From Sphingobacterium thalpophilum (GTDB lineage Bacteria; Bacteroidota; Bacteroidia; Sphingobacteriales; Sphingobacteriaceae), in NCBI RefSeq assembly GCF_038396785.1, contig NZ_CP151087.1:4402001-4466000 (forward strand): a stretch of 64,000 nt of DNA, in the 5' to 3' direction. The notes beneath the pieces were generated by a model that had not been told where the DNA came from, made no database searches, and saw only the letters and a list, made by a program, of their open reading frames with translations. Positions 36,867 to 45,472 of the stretch are shown piece by piece. Both the position numbers and the translations under genes were made by a program. Numbering within the stretch: the first letter of the stretch is position 1; every line of letters begins with the position of its first letter.

Positions 36867-38813
36867 TTAATCTTTCCGTATGAGATGGACCTCTGAAGTC
36901 TGTGGAAAATTGAGCGGAACCCGTTCAATTGTAACAAAGCTGGAATCTAAACCAAAACCTTTTTCTTCGGACAAACTCATTTTTTTGAGGTAACCATAGA
37001 TGTCCATAATTACTTTTTCTATCCATGTCATCTGGTTGGTTTTGGAGAGTACTTTTTCCAAAACAACAAACTTAAAGTCACCAGGAATATTGTGTTTACG
37101 TAGGGTGTCGTATTGACTGGTGATGTCAATTTCACCTTTTTTCACCATTTCCTCAACTACTTTTCTGAACAGTAGACTGATGCGCTGTTCCTCTCTAAAG
37201 CCAAGTTTAAAATCAACCCGTATTAACTTACCGGGGATAAGCTGATCGATTGAATATTCTTTTGTATGTGGATGATCCATCACATCAACGTGGACGAGCC
37301 AATATACATCCGCACGCTTTGGCTTTTTATTAATAATTGAATAAATAATTTTAGCCTCTATCTCGGATTTGAAATTTGCACTTGTCAGATAGACCAAATG
37401 CGACGCATAGGGAGGGACCGATTTGTCCTCGCTCAATTCGGAGATAATGGGGTAATATTTATTGATGTTAATGAAGTTAACAAAACGATTTTTAATTTTT
37501 CGCGCTGTGTACCAGCAATACATTGTTATATATAGCGCAGTGGCAAGCAGAAGAGTCAACCAACCGCCATGGGCTATTTTAACACCATTTCCTATTAAGA
37601 AAGTTAGTTCAATAACAAAATAAGCAATCAAAAATACCGCAATTAGTACACGGTTGACTTTTTTCATGGCGAGGAAGTATCCCATTAAAATCGTGGTCAT
37701 CAATACCGTTAAATTGATCGCAAGACCATAGGCTGCATCCATTCGGCTTGATTCTTCAAAAACCCAGATGACAATCATACAGCCGACCCATAAAATTAAA
37801 TTGATGGATGGTACATACAACTGACCTTTATGTTCACTGGGGTAGCGGATAGCCACCTTAGGCCATATATTCAACCGTACTGCTTCCGAAATTAGGGTAT
37901 ATGATCCGGATATCATGGCTTGACTGGCGATGACCGCTGCAATCGTCGCGATGGCGATACCGTAGCCTATAAACCAATCGGGCATGATTGAGTAGAACGG
38001 ATTTTCACCTCCAAGGACACGTCCTTCCTGTGTCAATAACCAGGCTCCTTGTCCGAAATAATTTAGTATAAGTGTGATTTTTACGTAGATCCAGCTGATG
38101 CGGATATTGTTTTTACCACAGTGTCCCATATCCGAATACAATGCTTCGGCACCTGTAGTACATAAAAACACGGCACCGATCAGTAATAGCGAATGGGGAT
38201 AGGTAATCAAAATATGGAAAGCATAATAGGGGTTGATCGCTTTCATCACTTCTGGTGCGAGGTGAAGATGAGATAAACCGATTACACCAATGATTGTAAA
38301 CCAGATGGTCATCAATGGGCCGAAAACCTTTCCTACAACAGATGTTCCAAATCGTTGGATAATAAACAATAAGGAGATAATTGTAACTACAATAGGTACT
38401 GTAGGTAATCCTGGGAATTTGAGATCCAAACCTTCAATAGCCGAGGATATTGTGATGGCAGGGGTGATCATTCCGTCCGCTAACAAGGTCGCTGCACCGA
38501 TCATCGCCGGGAAAATTAACCAAGGGGCTCGTTTGCGTACCAATGAATAGAGGGATAGGATACCGCCTTCACCTTTATTGTCTGCCCGGAGTGTGATCCA
38601 AACATACTTTACTGTTGTCTGGAGCGTCAGTGTCCAAAAAACACAGGATAGCCCGCCCAAGACTAAGTCCTTTTGAATGGCTCCTTGTCCCATGATTGCT
38701 TTGAAAACATACAATGGAGAAGTTCCGATATCTCCAAAAACGATTCCTAAACTGATCAATAATCCGGCGAAACTCACCTTATTGATACTGTTGTGATGAC
38801 TGTTGTCTGCCAT
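36867..38813 (-). CDS. kup: KUP family potassium transporter
   Basis: Kup takes up potassium with protons across the cytoplasmic membrane. The 648-residue protein has twelve predicted helices. The start is the family hallmark GLLISLGIVFGDIGTSPLYVFKA (about residues 14-36), then NKGEGGILSLYSLVRK, LADGMITPAITISSAIEG (about 110-127), GAEALYSDMGHCGKNNIRISW and ISGSYTLISEAVRLN. A C-terminal soluble domain of about 190 residues follows. Length agrees with the family (620-660). The gene is a single transcription unit ended by the hairpin at 36831-36858. Confidence 0.97.
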   Translation of the reverse strand: MADNSHHNSINKVSFAGLLISLGIVFGDIGTSPLYVFKAIMGQGAIQKDLVLGGLSCVFWTLTLQTTVKYVWITLRADNKGEGGILSLYSLVRKRAPWLIFPAMIGAATLLADGMITPAITISSAIEGLDLKFPGLPTVPIVVTIISLLFIIQRFGTSVVGKVFGPLMTIWFTIIGVIGLSHLHLAPEVMKAINPYYAFHILITYPHSLLLIGAVFLCTTGAEALYSDMGHCGKNNIRISWIYVKITLILNYFGQGAWLLTQEGRVLGGENPFYSIMPDWFIGYGIAIATIAAVIASQAMISGSYTLISEAVRLNIWPKVAIRYPSEHKGQLYVPSINLILWVGCMIVIWVFEESSRMDAAYGLAINLTVLMTTILMGYFLAMKKVNRVLIAVFLIAYFVIELTFLIGNGVKIAHGGWLTLLLATALYITMYCWYTARKIKNRFVNFININKYYPIISELSEDKSVPPYASHLVYLTSANFKSEIEAKIIYSIINKKPKRADVYWLVHVDVMDHPHTKEYSIDQLIPGKLIRVDFKLGFREEQRISLLFRKVVEEMVKKGEIDITSQYDTLRKHNIPGDFKFVVLEKVLSKTNQMTWIEKVIMDIYGYLKKMSLSEEKGFGLDSSFVTIERVPLNFPQTSEVHLIRKD

Positions 38814-39001
38814 TTATCAATTATTTTATTTCAAAATATACTGCAAAAATATACTTTTTGCCTGTACTTTAAGTAGGTACATTTCCTGCGCCAAATTTTA
38901 GCATTTACTTTGACATGCGCAAGAGCTGTTAAAATTTGTTAAAAGAAACTTAGAATGAATCTATTTGCTGAAAAACTTTTAAACAAAATACTAACTTTGT
39001 T

Positions 39002-39033
39002 GTTGATAATTCAAATAGTTAGCGTTATATTTG
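39002..39033 (+). promoter_or_regulatory. Promoter candidate of the T9SS-type secreted protein gene
   Basis: TTG (39003-39005) and TATATTTG (39026-39033) are 20 bases apart. A second -7 candidate, TAACTTTG (38992-38999), has TTTG 24 bases upstream. The start codon is at 39073. Confidence 0.5.
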
Positions 39034-39072
39034 ATTAAACCGTAACCAGTATTTGAAGTCTAATTTAACACT

Positions 39073-39507
39073 ATGGGGAGAAATCTACTTAAAGCAGCTT
39101 GTTTAACACTTTTATCCGCACTGACATTGTGTAGCGGGTTGACTCGGGTGTATGCAAAGTCTCCTTATGACCATACTATTTCGCAACATATTTGGGACGG
39201 CAGTGAGGCATTCGGAGAAGATAATAACATCAAGGAGACAGAGAAACTTATCAATAATGTGAAGGTTTTCTACAATCCGATTGCTGAACAAATAAATCTT
39301 TCTTTTAAATTGGCAAAATCGTCGAGTGTGTCTATCAAAGTAATGGATGCATTGGGCAATGAGATTCTCCAATTAATGAATGGTAATCTGGATTCAGGAA
39401 TTCAAAATCTTTCCTTTGAGCATGGTGGAAAATTAACGACAGGATTTTACTTTGTACGTGTAGTTGCAGGTTCGGAAACCGTGGTGAAAAGATTTTCTAT
39501 TCGATAA
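39073..39507 (+). CDS. Small secreted protein with T9SS type A-like C-terminal sorting domain
   Basis: The 144-residue protein has a signal peptide (LLKAACLTLLSALTLCSGLTRVYA, cleavage after VYA about residue 28). The C-terminal 75 residues match the type IX secretion sorting domain (VFYNPIAEQINLSFKL, SVSIKVMDALGNEIL, LTTGFYFVRVVAGSETVVKRFSI). Between them lie only about 35 residues, so the protein is almost entirely sorting domain. It may be a surface or secreted small protein, or use this beta-fold for another purpose. I do not know a function. It has its own promoter and a 21-bp terminator. Confidence 0.85.
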   Translation: MGRNLLKAACLTLLSALTLCSGLTRVYAKSPYDHTISQHIWDGSEAFGEDNNIKETEKLINNVKVFYNPIAEQINLSFKLAKSSSVSIKVMDALGNEILQLMNGNLDSGIQNLSFEHGGKLTTGFYFVRVVAGSETVVKRFSIR

Positions 39508-39558
39508 GAAAGTAACATTTTTCGATAAAAAGGTAATTTGTAATGTACGTTCATTCGT

Positions 39559-39610
39559 ATACATAAAACAGCAAAGGGGGTCAAATGATCCCCTTTGCTG
39601 TTTTATGTAT
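39559..39610. terminator. Bidirectional terminator, 21-bp stem
   Basis: The arms 39559-39579 and 39590-39610 are fully complementary (core CAGCAAAGGGG/CCCCTTTGCTG). It separates the sorting-domain protein gene from the leftward ispG. Confidence 0.9.
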
Positions 39611-39621
39611 AGCTTGATTTG

Positions 39622-41637
39622 TTAATTTTGGTCTTGTTGTAGTTCTTCGATCCACAGTCCATCATCTTGAATGATCTTGATCAATTCATCTAAGGCATGG
39701 GCTGAACTCACATTTTTCTTAACCACCTGCTGACCTCTATATAATGTCACTTTATCAGGGCCCGCCCCAACATAACCATAGTCTGCATCTGCCATTTCTC
39801 CAGGGCCATTAACAATACAGCCCATGATTCCAATTTTTAAGCCTTTTAAGTGATTGGTACGGCTTCGGATCATCTGCGTGGTTTCTTGGAGATCAAATAA
39901 GGTTCTGCCACAGCTTGGACAGGAAATATATTCTGTCTTGGATATTCTGGATCGTGTCGCCTGTAAAATTCCGAACGAAAGTGAGGCGATATTTTCCAAT
40001 GCCGTTGCCGGAGAGTCAATCCAAATTCCTGAACCTAAACCATCAATTAATAATGCCCCTAGATCTGTAGAAGCGTACAGCTGTATTTTTGATATCGGTT
40101 CTTCGGGATTCATAAAATCACCAATGGGTCCTGAGAATTCTTCCGCTAAATAAGAACGCTTGATAATGACAGGATTGTCAATACCGATTTCCTGCAGATT
40201 TCGAAAGAACTGTCTTTGATCTGCCATACCGTGCAAGTAATCGGTTTCTACGATAAATACGATTGTTTTGTCTAGCTGTAAGGATTCAAACAATGGGGTT
40301 AATAAATCTGAATTACAGATTTTGACCATATTCAGGACTTTATCCTTATTGTCTGACTTTACGAATTCTTCTAAGGTAAAGAGGGGATGAATATTGGTTT
40401 GATCGGTAAGTTTTGACCAGGTATTATAGTTATATACTTGCTTCAGATTTGCCGGCATCGTAAAGGATGGTAAACTGTCTGCGAGATAAACAAAGTCTAC
40501 AGACTGCTCACCCATGTGGTATTTATCTAATAGGATATCGTAGCGATAACCTACTTTGGTAAGGATCTGAGCGTCCTTTAGATTTTCCTTAGAAATGTCG
40601 ACCACAACCCTAGGTACCAAAGAGCCGCCGATGAAGGTATTTACTTCTTGGCTGGCATAAGGAATATGTGGTGTCTCCGGAGAGAGCTGAACAATCTCTT
40701 GTTTGGGCTGACTCGCGATGTTTGCCTTTCTTTTGCTATATCTATTGACAAGTGCTATAGCGACCGGAGCTTCCCGTTCAGGCTCTTCGGTTAGCGATAC
40801 ACGTACCGTATCGCCCAATCCATCTTCCAACAGTGTTCCGATACCGACGGCAGATTTTACACGACCATCTTCACCATCTCCAGCTTCAGTTACACCGAGA
40901 TGTAGGGGATAGTTCATGTTTTCGGAAACCATTTTTTCGACCAGCAATCGATAGGCTTTGACCATGACCTGCGGGTTGGACGATTTCATGGAGATACAGA
41001 GATTGTAGAAACTCAGATCTTCACACATCCGGATAAACTCCATGGCTGATTCGACCATCCCTTCCGGAGTGTCACCATAATGACTCATGATCCTATCCGA
41101 AAGTGAGCCGTGGTTGGTACCAATACGCATAGCGGTGCCATTTTCCTTACAGATATTTACGAGCGGAGTGAATTTTTGATAGATGCGATCTAACTCGCGC
41201 TTGTATTCAGCATCGGTATAAGATAGCTGATCAAATTTCTTCTTGTCTGCATAGTTACCGGGATTGACCCTTACTTTCTCGACGATGCGCGCAGCGACCT
41301 CGGCAGCATTTGGTGTAAAATGAATATCAGCGACTAAAGGGACCTTATAGCCTCTTCTGCGAAGTTCATCTTTTATGTTAGCTAAATTTTGTGCTTCTTT
41401 AATACTTGGAGCGGTAATACGAACGTATTCGCAGCCCGCCTCTACCATTCGAATGGTCTGCTCAACTGAGCCCATCGTATCCATTGTATCTACCGTAGTC
41501 ATACTTTGAATACGAATGGGATTATCGCCACCCATGGGAATATCACCGATCTGAATTTCCCTTGTTTTCCATCTCGAATAATCTACCTTGGAATTGCAAT
41601 AGATTCCAGGTAATGTCAACATATTACTTGTGTCCAT
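39622..41637 (-). CDS. ispG: 4-hydroxy-3-methylbut-2-enyl diphosphate synthase, long form
   Basis: IspG converts methylerythritol cyclodiphosphate to HMBPP in the non-mevalonate isoprenoid pathway. The protein is 671 residues from the chosen start, nearly twice the E. coli length. It has the TIM-barrel domain with PIRIQSMTTVDTMDT, LVADIHFTPNAA and ALVNRYSKRK, an inserted domain of about 270 residues as in plants and other Bacteroidota, and the C-terminal [4Fe-4S] domain with Cys573, Cys576 and Cys607 (CPSCGRTLFDLQ, GCIVNGPGE). A GTG three codons upstream (41644-41646) overlaps the TAACTTTG promoter box, so the ATG at 41635-41637 is preferred. The mRNA is probably leaderless. Confidence 0.95.
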   Translation of the reverse strand: MDTSNMLTLPGIYCNSKVDYSRWKTREIQIGDIPMGGDNPIRIQSMTTVDTMDTMGSVEQTIRMVEAGCEYVRITAPSIKEAQNLANIKDELRRRGYKVPLVADIHFTPNAAEVAARIVEKVRVNPGNYADKKKFDQLSYTDAEYKRELDRIYQKFTPLVNICKENGTAMRIGTNHGSLSDRIMSHYGDTPEGMVESAMEFIRMCEDLSFYNLCISMKSSNPQVMVKAYRLLVEKMVSENMNYPLHLGVTEAGDGEDGRVKSAVGIGTLLEDGLGDTVRVSLTEEPEREAPVAIALVNRYSKRKANIASQPKQEIVQLSPETPHIPYASQEVNTFIGGSLVPRVVVDISKENLKDAQILTKVGYRYDILLDKYHMGEQSVDFVYLADSLPSFTMPANLKQVYNYNTWSKLTDQTNIHPLFTLEEFVKSDNKDKVLNMVKICNSDLLTPLFESLQLDKTIVFIVETDYLHGMADQRQFFRNLQEIGIDNPVIIKRSYLAEEFSGPIGDFMNPEEPISKIQLYASTDLGALLIDGLGSGIWIDSPATALENIASLSFGILQATRSRISKTEYISCPSCGRTLFDLQETTQMIRSRTNHLKGLKIGIMGCIVNGPGEMADADYGYVGAGPDKVTLYRGQQVVKKNVSSAHALDELIKIIQDDGLWIEELQQDQN

Positions 41638-41645
41638 ATCTAACA

Positions 41646-41653
41646 CAAAGTTA
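41646..41653 (-). promoter_or_regulatory. -7 element of ispG, abutting the start codon
   Basis: The minus strand reads TAACTTTG, exact for TAnnTTTG, ending 8 bases before the ATG. Transcription should begin at or within two bases of the start codon. Confidence 0.5.
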
Positions 41654-41682
41654 GCTTTTCTTGACTAAAAATCGGGTGTCAA

Positions 41683-42630
41683 TTAATATCTTCTAATTTT
41701 TATTGACGCGATGCCACCGTTGATATCGAAATCGAATTTTTGAGCGGCAGAGTCGTAATTTGTCGATTTTACTTCGCCTTCACTTTTTAGGAAATCGCCC
41801 TCATAATCTGTCGAGGATAATGCATTGTCGCTTGTAATACGACAGGCCGCGTTTTTGGGGATGGAGATTTCAATAGAGGAGGCTCCAGCATCCATAGAAA
41901 TTTTAGTTGTTGCCAGCGGTTGACCTAATTTTAACTTTAGACTAGTCGCTCCAGCATCGATATCCAATGTTTCTATCTTGTAGGGTGAAAGATCTAACCT
42001 GGCATCAATTGCACCTACATCAAAATTCAGATTCCATAGGATGTTGGGGTTTAATGCGATAAACGTATTGTTGTTTTTGCTGTTAAAATCCTTGTTTTTG
42101 AATTTTCCCTTTAGGTTGATATCTAATTTGTCTGCAGATTCTCCATGCACAGTTATGCCCAGTAGATATTCTTTTGATGTGTTAAATGCCGAGAAGATTT
42201 CTGAAGTAGTGCTACTATCATTTCTTAATGAAGTGGCCCCCAAATCGAGGTTTAGGGTAGCACTATGGATTTTATCATCCAGCGGGACGTTTAATTTTTC
42301 TGTTGTATAATTTGTTTTATCGTTGGGATCGTCGACATTGATGTTGACGCCTTTACTTTTTAAAAGCTGTGTTAAAAGTGGTTCCTTTGGTGTCGACAGC
42401 CCTATGTAAGTCAAAAAACCTAAAATTACGACGGTAGAACCGATGGCGACAAACTGTCCAATCTGTTGGTCTTTGGGTACGAGCATACGAATTCCGGCAA
42501 GCACAATAAACAGCGGCCAGTATCTAAAAATACCTACCCAGTTGAAAGAAATTGTGTTGAGCTGTGATAATAATAAGACAACTCCTATAAAGAGAATGGT
42601 GATACCAGTTGTTATTCTTCGTGTATTCAT
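41683..42630 (-). CDS. LiaF/DUF5668-type transmembrane protein with toastrack-like C-terminal domain
   Basis: The 315-residue protein has an N-terminal LiaI-LiaF-like membrane module of about four short helices (TTGITILFIGVVLLLSQL, VGIFRYWPLFIVLAGIRML, VAIGSTVVILGFLTYIG, about residues 7-80). A beta-rich C-terminal domain follows with repeated strands (ATLNLDLGATSLRND, VGAIDARLDLSPY, IDAGATSLKLKLG, MDAGASSIEISIP, NGGIASIKIRRY) that form a toastrack-like beta-helix. Relatives sense or modulate cell-envelope stress in Gram-positive bacteria. In Bacteroidota the role is unassigned. It is leftward and 37 bases before ispG's promoter, probably a separate transcript. Confidence 0.82.
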   Translation of the reverse strand: MNTRRITTGITILFIGVVLLLSQLNTISFNWVGIFRYWPLFIVLAGIRMLVPKDQQIGQFVAIGSTVVILGFLTYIGLSTPKEPLLTQLLKSKGVNINVDDPNDKTNYTTEKLNVPLDDKIHSATLNLDLGATSLRNDSSTTSEIFSAFNTSKEYLLGITVHGESADKLDINLKGKFKNKDFNSKNNNTFIALNPNILWNLNFDVGAIDARLDLSPYKIETLDIDAGATSLKLKLGQPLATTKISMDAGASSIEISIPKNAACRITSDNALSSTDYEGDFLKSEGEVKSTNYDSAAQKFDFDINGGIASIKIRRY

Positions 42631-42876
42631 AACTAATTCCGTTTGTTAATATGTCTCAAAAGTAAGTCGCTTTGAGAGATACCGTATGAATGTTTAGGCT
42701 ATTATACATAAAAAATCGGTAAATGTGACTAATTGATCGGTAAGTAATTTCGTTTTTCGTATACTTTTTGGGTTTTCGCTTGTTTATATATTTGCTGAAA
42801 TTAATTACCTTTAATGGATTACTTGGTTTAGTATAGTCGTAAAATTGGCGTAATACATTGAAATTAAATAGATAAT

Positions 42877-43611
42877 ATGATCTTTCATCACATTGGTGCA
42901 TATCTCATCCTCCTGAAATCAGTTTTTAAAAGACCGGAGAAAGGTCGAATTTATTGGAAGGAAACCGTATTGGCAATGACCGATATTGGTATAGGATCTT
43001 TGGGACTTATTGTCATTATTTCTACCTTCATTGGAGCTGTTATGACCATGCAAATTGCCTTTCAGATGGTTTCGGACTTGATCCCAAATTCTATTATTGG
43101 TTCGATCAACCGGGATTCAAATATTTTGGAATTGGGACCAACGATTTCGGGGTTAGTTTTAATGGGAAAAATTGGGTCGTCTATATCTTCGCAGATCGGA
43201 TCCATGCGTGTGACAGAGCAAATTGATGCCTTGGAAATTATGGGGATCAATGCCCCTGGTTATTTGATATTACCCAAAATATTGGCAGGTATCACCATGA
43301 TTCCGATGTTGGTTATTATTTCCATCGTATGCGCCTTAGTTGGCGGTCTGTTGGGCGGGTCACTTTCGGGTGCTGTGACACAGGCGGATTATATTTTAGG
43401 AATTCAAGATGGTTTCAATGGTTTTACGGTGACAGTTGCCCTTGTTAAAGCTGTTGTATTTGGGTTTATTATTACCTCGATATCAGCTTATAAAGGGTAT
43501 AATGTGAAGGGGGGAGCTTTGGAAGTTGGGCAAGCTAGCACAGAAGCAGTTGTCGTTGGCTGCATCACTATTCTTGCTGCAGATTATGTGATAACCGCAT
43601 TAATGCTTTAA
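42877..43611 (+). CDS. mlaE: MlaE-like ABC transporter permease
   Basis: The permease of a lipid-transport ABC system that moves phospholipids between inner and outer membranes. The 244-residue protein has five to six helices. Features typical of MlaE are GLIVIISTFIGAVMTMQIAFQM, LGPTISGLVLMGKIGSSISSQIGSMRVTEQIDALEIMGINAP (about residues 87-128) and the C-terminal GQASTEAVVVGCITILAADYVITALML. The ATPase gene follows 9 bases downstream. The MCE substrate-binding protein (MlaD) is not adjacent in this window before the next unrelated gene. Confidence 0.92.
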   Translation: MIFHHIGAYLILLKSVFKRPEKGRIYWKETVLAMTDIGIGSLGLIVIISTFIGAVMTMQIAFQMVSDLIPNSIIGSINRDSNILELGPTISGLVLMGKIGSSISSQIGSMRVTEQIDALEIMGINAPGYLILPKILAGITMIPMLVIISIVCALVGGLLGGSLSGAVTQADYILGIQDGFNGFTVTVALVKAVVFGFIITSISAYKGYNVKGGALEVGQASTEAVVVGCITILAADYVITALML

Positions 43612-43620
43612 AAAGATTTT

Positions 43621-44379
43621 ATGATTCAAATCGAAGATATTAACAAGTCATTTGGAGACAATCACGTTCTGAAGGGTATCAGTGCAAATTTCGAACCTGG
43701 AAAAGTGAGTTTGATTATCGGGGGGTCGGGTTCCGGAAAGAGTACTTTATTGAAATGTATTGTGGGCCTGCATCAACCGGAAAAAGGAAAGGTGATTTTT
43801 GATGGCAAGGATTTTACTCGGATGAATTTTGAAGAGCGCGTTCCTATTCGAAAAGAAATAGGCATGCTTTTTCAAAATTCAGCGCTGTTTGATTCGATGA
43901 CGGTCGAACAGAATATCATGTTTTCGCTGGACATGTTTACGGAGATGTCTAAAGCGGAGAAATTAGATCGGGCAAATCATTGTCTGGAACAGGTTAATCT
44001 AGAGGGAAGAAATAAATTGTTTCCTGCGGAACTATCGGGGGGGATGAAAAAGCGGGTTGGAATTGCACGGGCAATTAGTATGAACCCCAAATACCTTTTT
44101 TGTGATGAACCCAATTCGGGATTAGATCCGGAGACTTCGATTGTTATTGACGAATTGGTGCTAAAAATTACGCAAGAATTGAAATGTACGACGGTCGTTG
44201 TTACACATGATATGAATTCTGTGATGGGAATCGGTGAGTATATTTTGTTTCTCTATAAGGGACAGAAATTCTGGGAAGGTTCCAATAAGGATATGATGCG
44301 ATCGGATGTGGAAGAATTGAACAACTTTGTTTTTGCAAGTCCATTAATGAAAAGTGCTAAGGCTTCAATGGGGCAATAA
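43621..44379 (+). CDS. mlaF: MlaF-like ABC transporter ATP-binding protein
   Basis: The 252-residue nucleotide-binding subunit partners with the MlaE-like permease. It has Walker A GGSGSGKST (about residues 35-43), Q-loop GMLFQNSALFDSMTVEQNI, signature LSGGMKKRVGIAR (about 139-151), Walker B YLFCDEPNSGLDP and the switch His in VVTHDMNS. The phrase LFQNSALFDSMTV is typical of MlaF/TTG2A. The C-terminal FYKGQKFWEGSNKDMMRS also follows the family. Both genes form an operon and their role is lipid homeostasis of the envelope. Confidence 0.95.
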   Translation: MIQIEDINKSFGDNHVLKGISANFEPGKVSLIIGGSGSGKSTLLKCIVGLHQPEKGKVIFDGKDFTRMNFEERVPIRKEIGMLFQNSALFDSMTVEQNIMFSLDMFTEMSKAEKLDRANHCLEQVNLEGRNKLFPAELSGGMKKRVGIARAISMNPKYLFCDEPNSGLDPETSIVIDELVLKITQELKCTTVVVTHDMNSVMGIGEYILFLYKGQKFWEGSNKDMMRSDVEELNNFVFASPLMKSAKASMGQ

Positions 44380-44486
44380 CATGTGAGAAGATGGCTTTAT
44401 TGCGCTTAATTTTAGGTGTTTGATCGGCGTTAGCATCGTGCAGATTTCTTTTCTATTGAAATTTAGCTTAGTTTTGTCGGAAAATT

Positions 44487-45392
44487 TTGATTTTGGCAGC
44501 AACAAATATACAACTATTGACCCCACAGCATTGGAAGGACTATGAACTCATTGACTGTGGTGATTTTGAAAAACTGGAACGTTTTGGTGATTTAATTTTA
44601 ATCAGACCAGAACCTCAGGCTGTATGGCCTAAGGCATTGAGTGATGCGGATTGGAACAAGCGTTACCATATCAAATTCAAAGGTCGTTCGGCTACTTCTG
44701 GAGAATGGTTGAAGAAAAATCCGAAGGTCCAGGACCGTTGGCACATCGAATATAAAAATAACGACGTGGCCATCAAATTTAGATTGGGCTTGACATCTTT
44801 TAAACACGTCGGGATATTTCCGGAGCAGGCTGTAAATTGGGATTATATTTCGGAATCTGTTCGTTCATTTAAGACGGAGAAACCGAAGGTTCTAAATCTT
44901 TTTGCATACACGGGTGGAGCATCTTTAATAGCAAAGGCTTCCGGCGCGGATACAACGCACGTAGATTCGATTAAACAGGTAGTTACCTGGGCTAATGAAA
45001 ATATGGAGATTTCCAATTTGGATAACATTCGTTGGGTGGTTGAAGATGCTTTGAAGTTTGTAAAACGTGAGCTGAAAAGAGGTAATACGTATAATGGGAT
45101 TATTTTGGACCCACCGGCATACGGACATGGGCCGAAGGGAGAGAAATGGAAATTGGAAGATCACATTATGGAAATGATGACTGAGGTCGTTCAATTATTG
45201 GATCCTAAAGAACATTTCTTGATTTTAAATACGTATTCATTAGGCTTTTCTTCTGTTATTGTTGAAAATTTAATTAAAACGGCTTTTCCAAAAGTGGAAA
45301 ATTTAGAAATAGGGGAGTTGTTTTTACAAGCAACTGCGGGACCAAAACTTCCACTTGGCGTATTTGGTAAATTTCGCAAAATTGCGAAGTAA
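44487..45392 (+). CDS. SAM-dependent methyltransferase, RlmI/RlmK-like
   Basis: The 301-residue protein has a class I methyltransferase domain with PKVLNLFAYTGGASLIAKASGA (about residues 133-154), DSIKQVVTWANENMEISNL, and the catalytic ILDPPAYGHGPKGEKWKLE (about 208-226), all seen in 23S rRNA m5C methyltransferases of the RlmI type. An N-terminal PUA-like region is partly visible. No in-frame ATG exists near the start. The frame opens at TTG (44487-44489), with another TTG at 44493. TAGTTTTG (44469-44476) is a promoter box just upstream. Exact rRNA target is unknown. Confidence 0.85.
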   Translation: MILAATNIQLLTPQHWKDYELIDCGDFEKLERFGDLILIRPEPQAVWPKALSDADWNKRYHIKFKGRSATSGEWLKKNPKVQDRWHIEYKNNDVAIKFRLGLTSFKHVGIFPEQAVNWDYISESVRSFKTEKPKVLNLFAYTGGASLIAKASGADTTHVDSIKQVVTWANENMEISNLDNIRWVVEDALKFVKRELKRGNTYNGIILDPPAYGHGPKGEKWKLEDHIMEMMTEVVQLLDPKEHFLILNTYSLGFSSVIVENLIKTAFPKVENLEIGELFLQATAGPKLPLGVFGKFRKIAK

Positions 45393-45418
45393 GACTTGTC
45401 AAAAGATTCTTTGAAAAC

Positions 45419-45455
45419 AACACGGGGTGCTTATTTAAGCGTCCCGTGTTTGTTT
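45419..45455. terminator. Terminator between methyltransferase gene and FMN-barrel-like gene
   Basis: AACACGGG (45419-45426) pairs with CCCGTGTT (45443-45450), with an inner stem GTGCTT/AAGCGT and a T run (TGTTTT) after it. The two flanking genes are convergent. Confidence 0.78.
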
Positions 45456-45472
45456 TAAGCTCTATCAGGGAG

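Noticed and set aside
41638..41646. GTG start of ispG nine bases upstream of the chosen ATG
   Set aside because: The GTG overlaps the TAACTTTG promoter box, so it would lie upstream of the predicted transcription start.
44542..44544. ATG as start of the methyltransferase gene
   Set aside because: It is out of frame with the coding sequence; the frame opens upstream at TTG.
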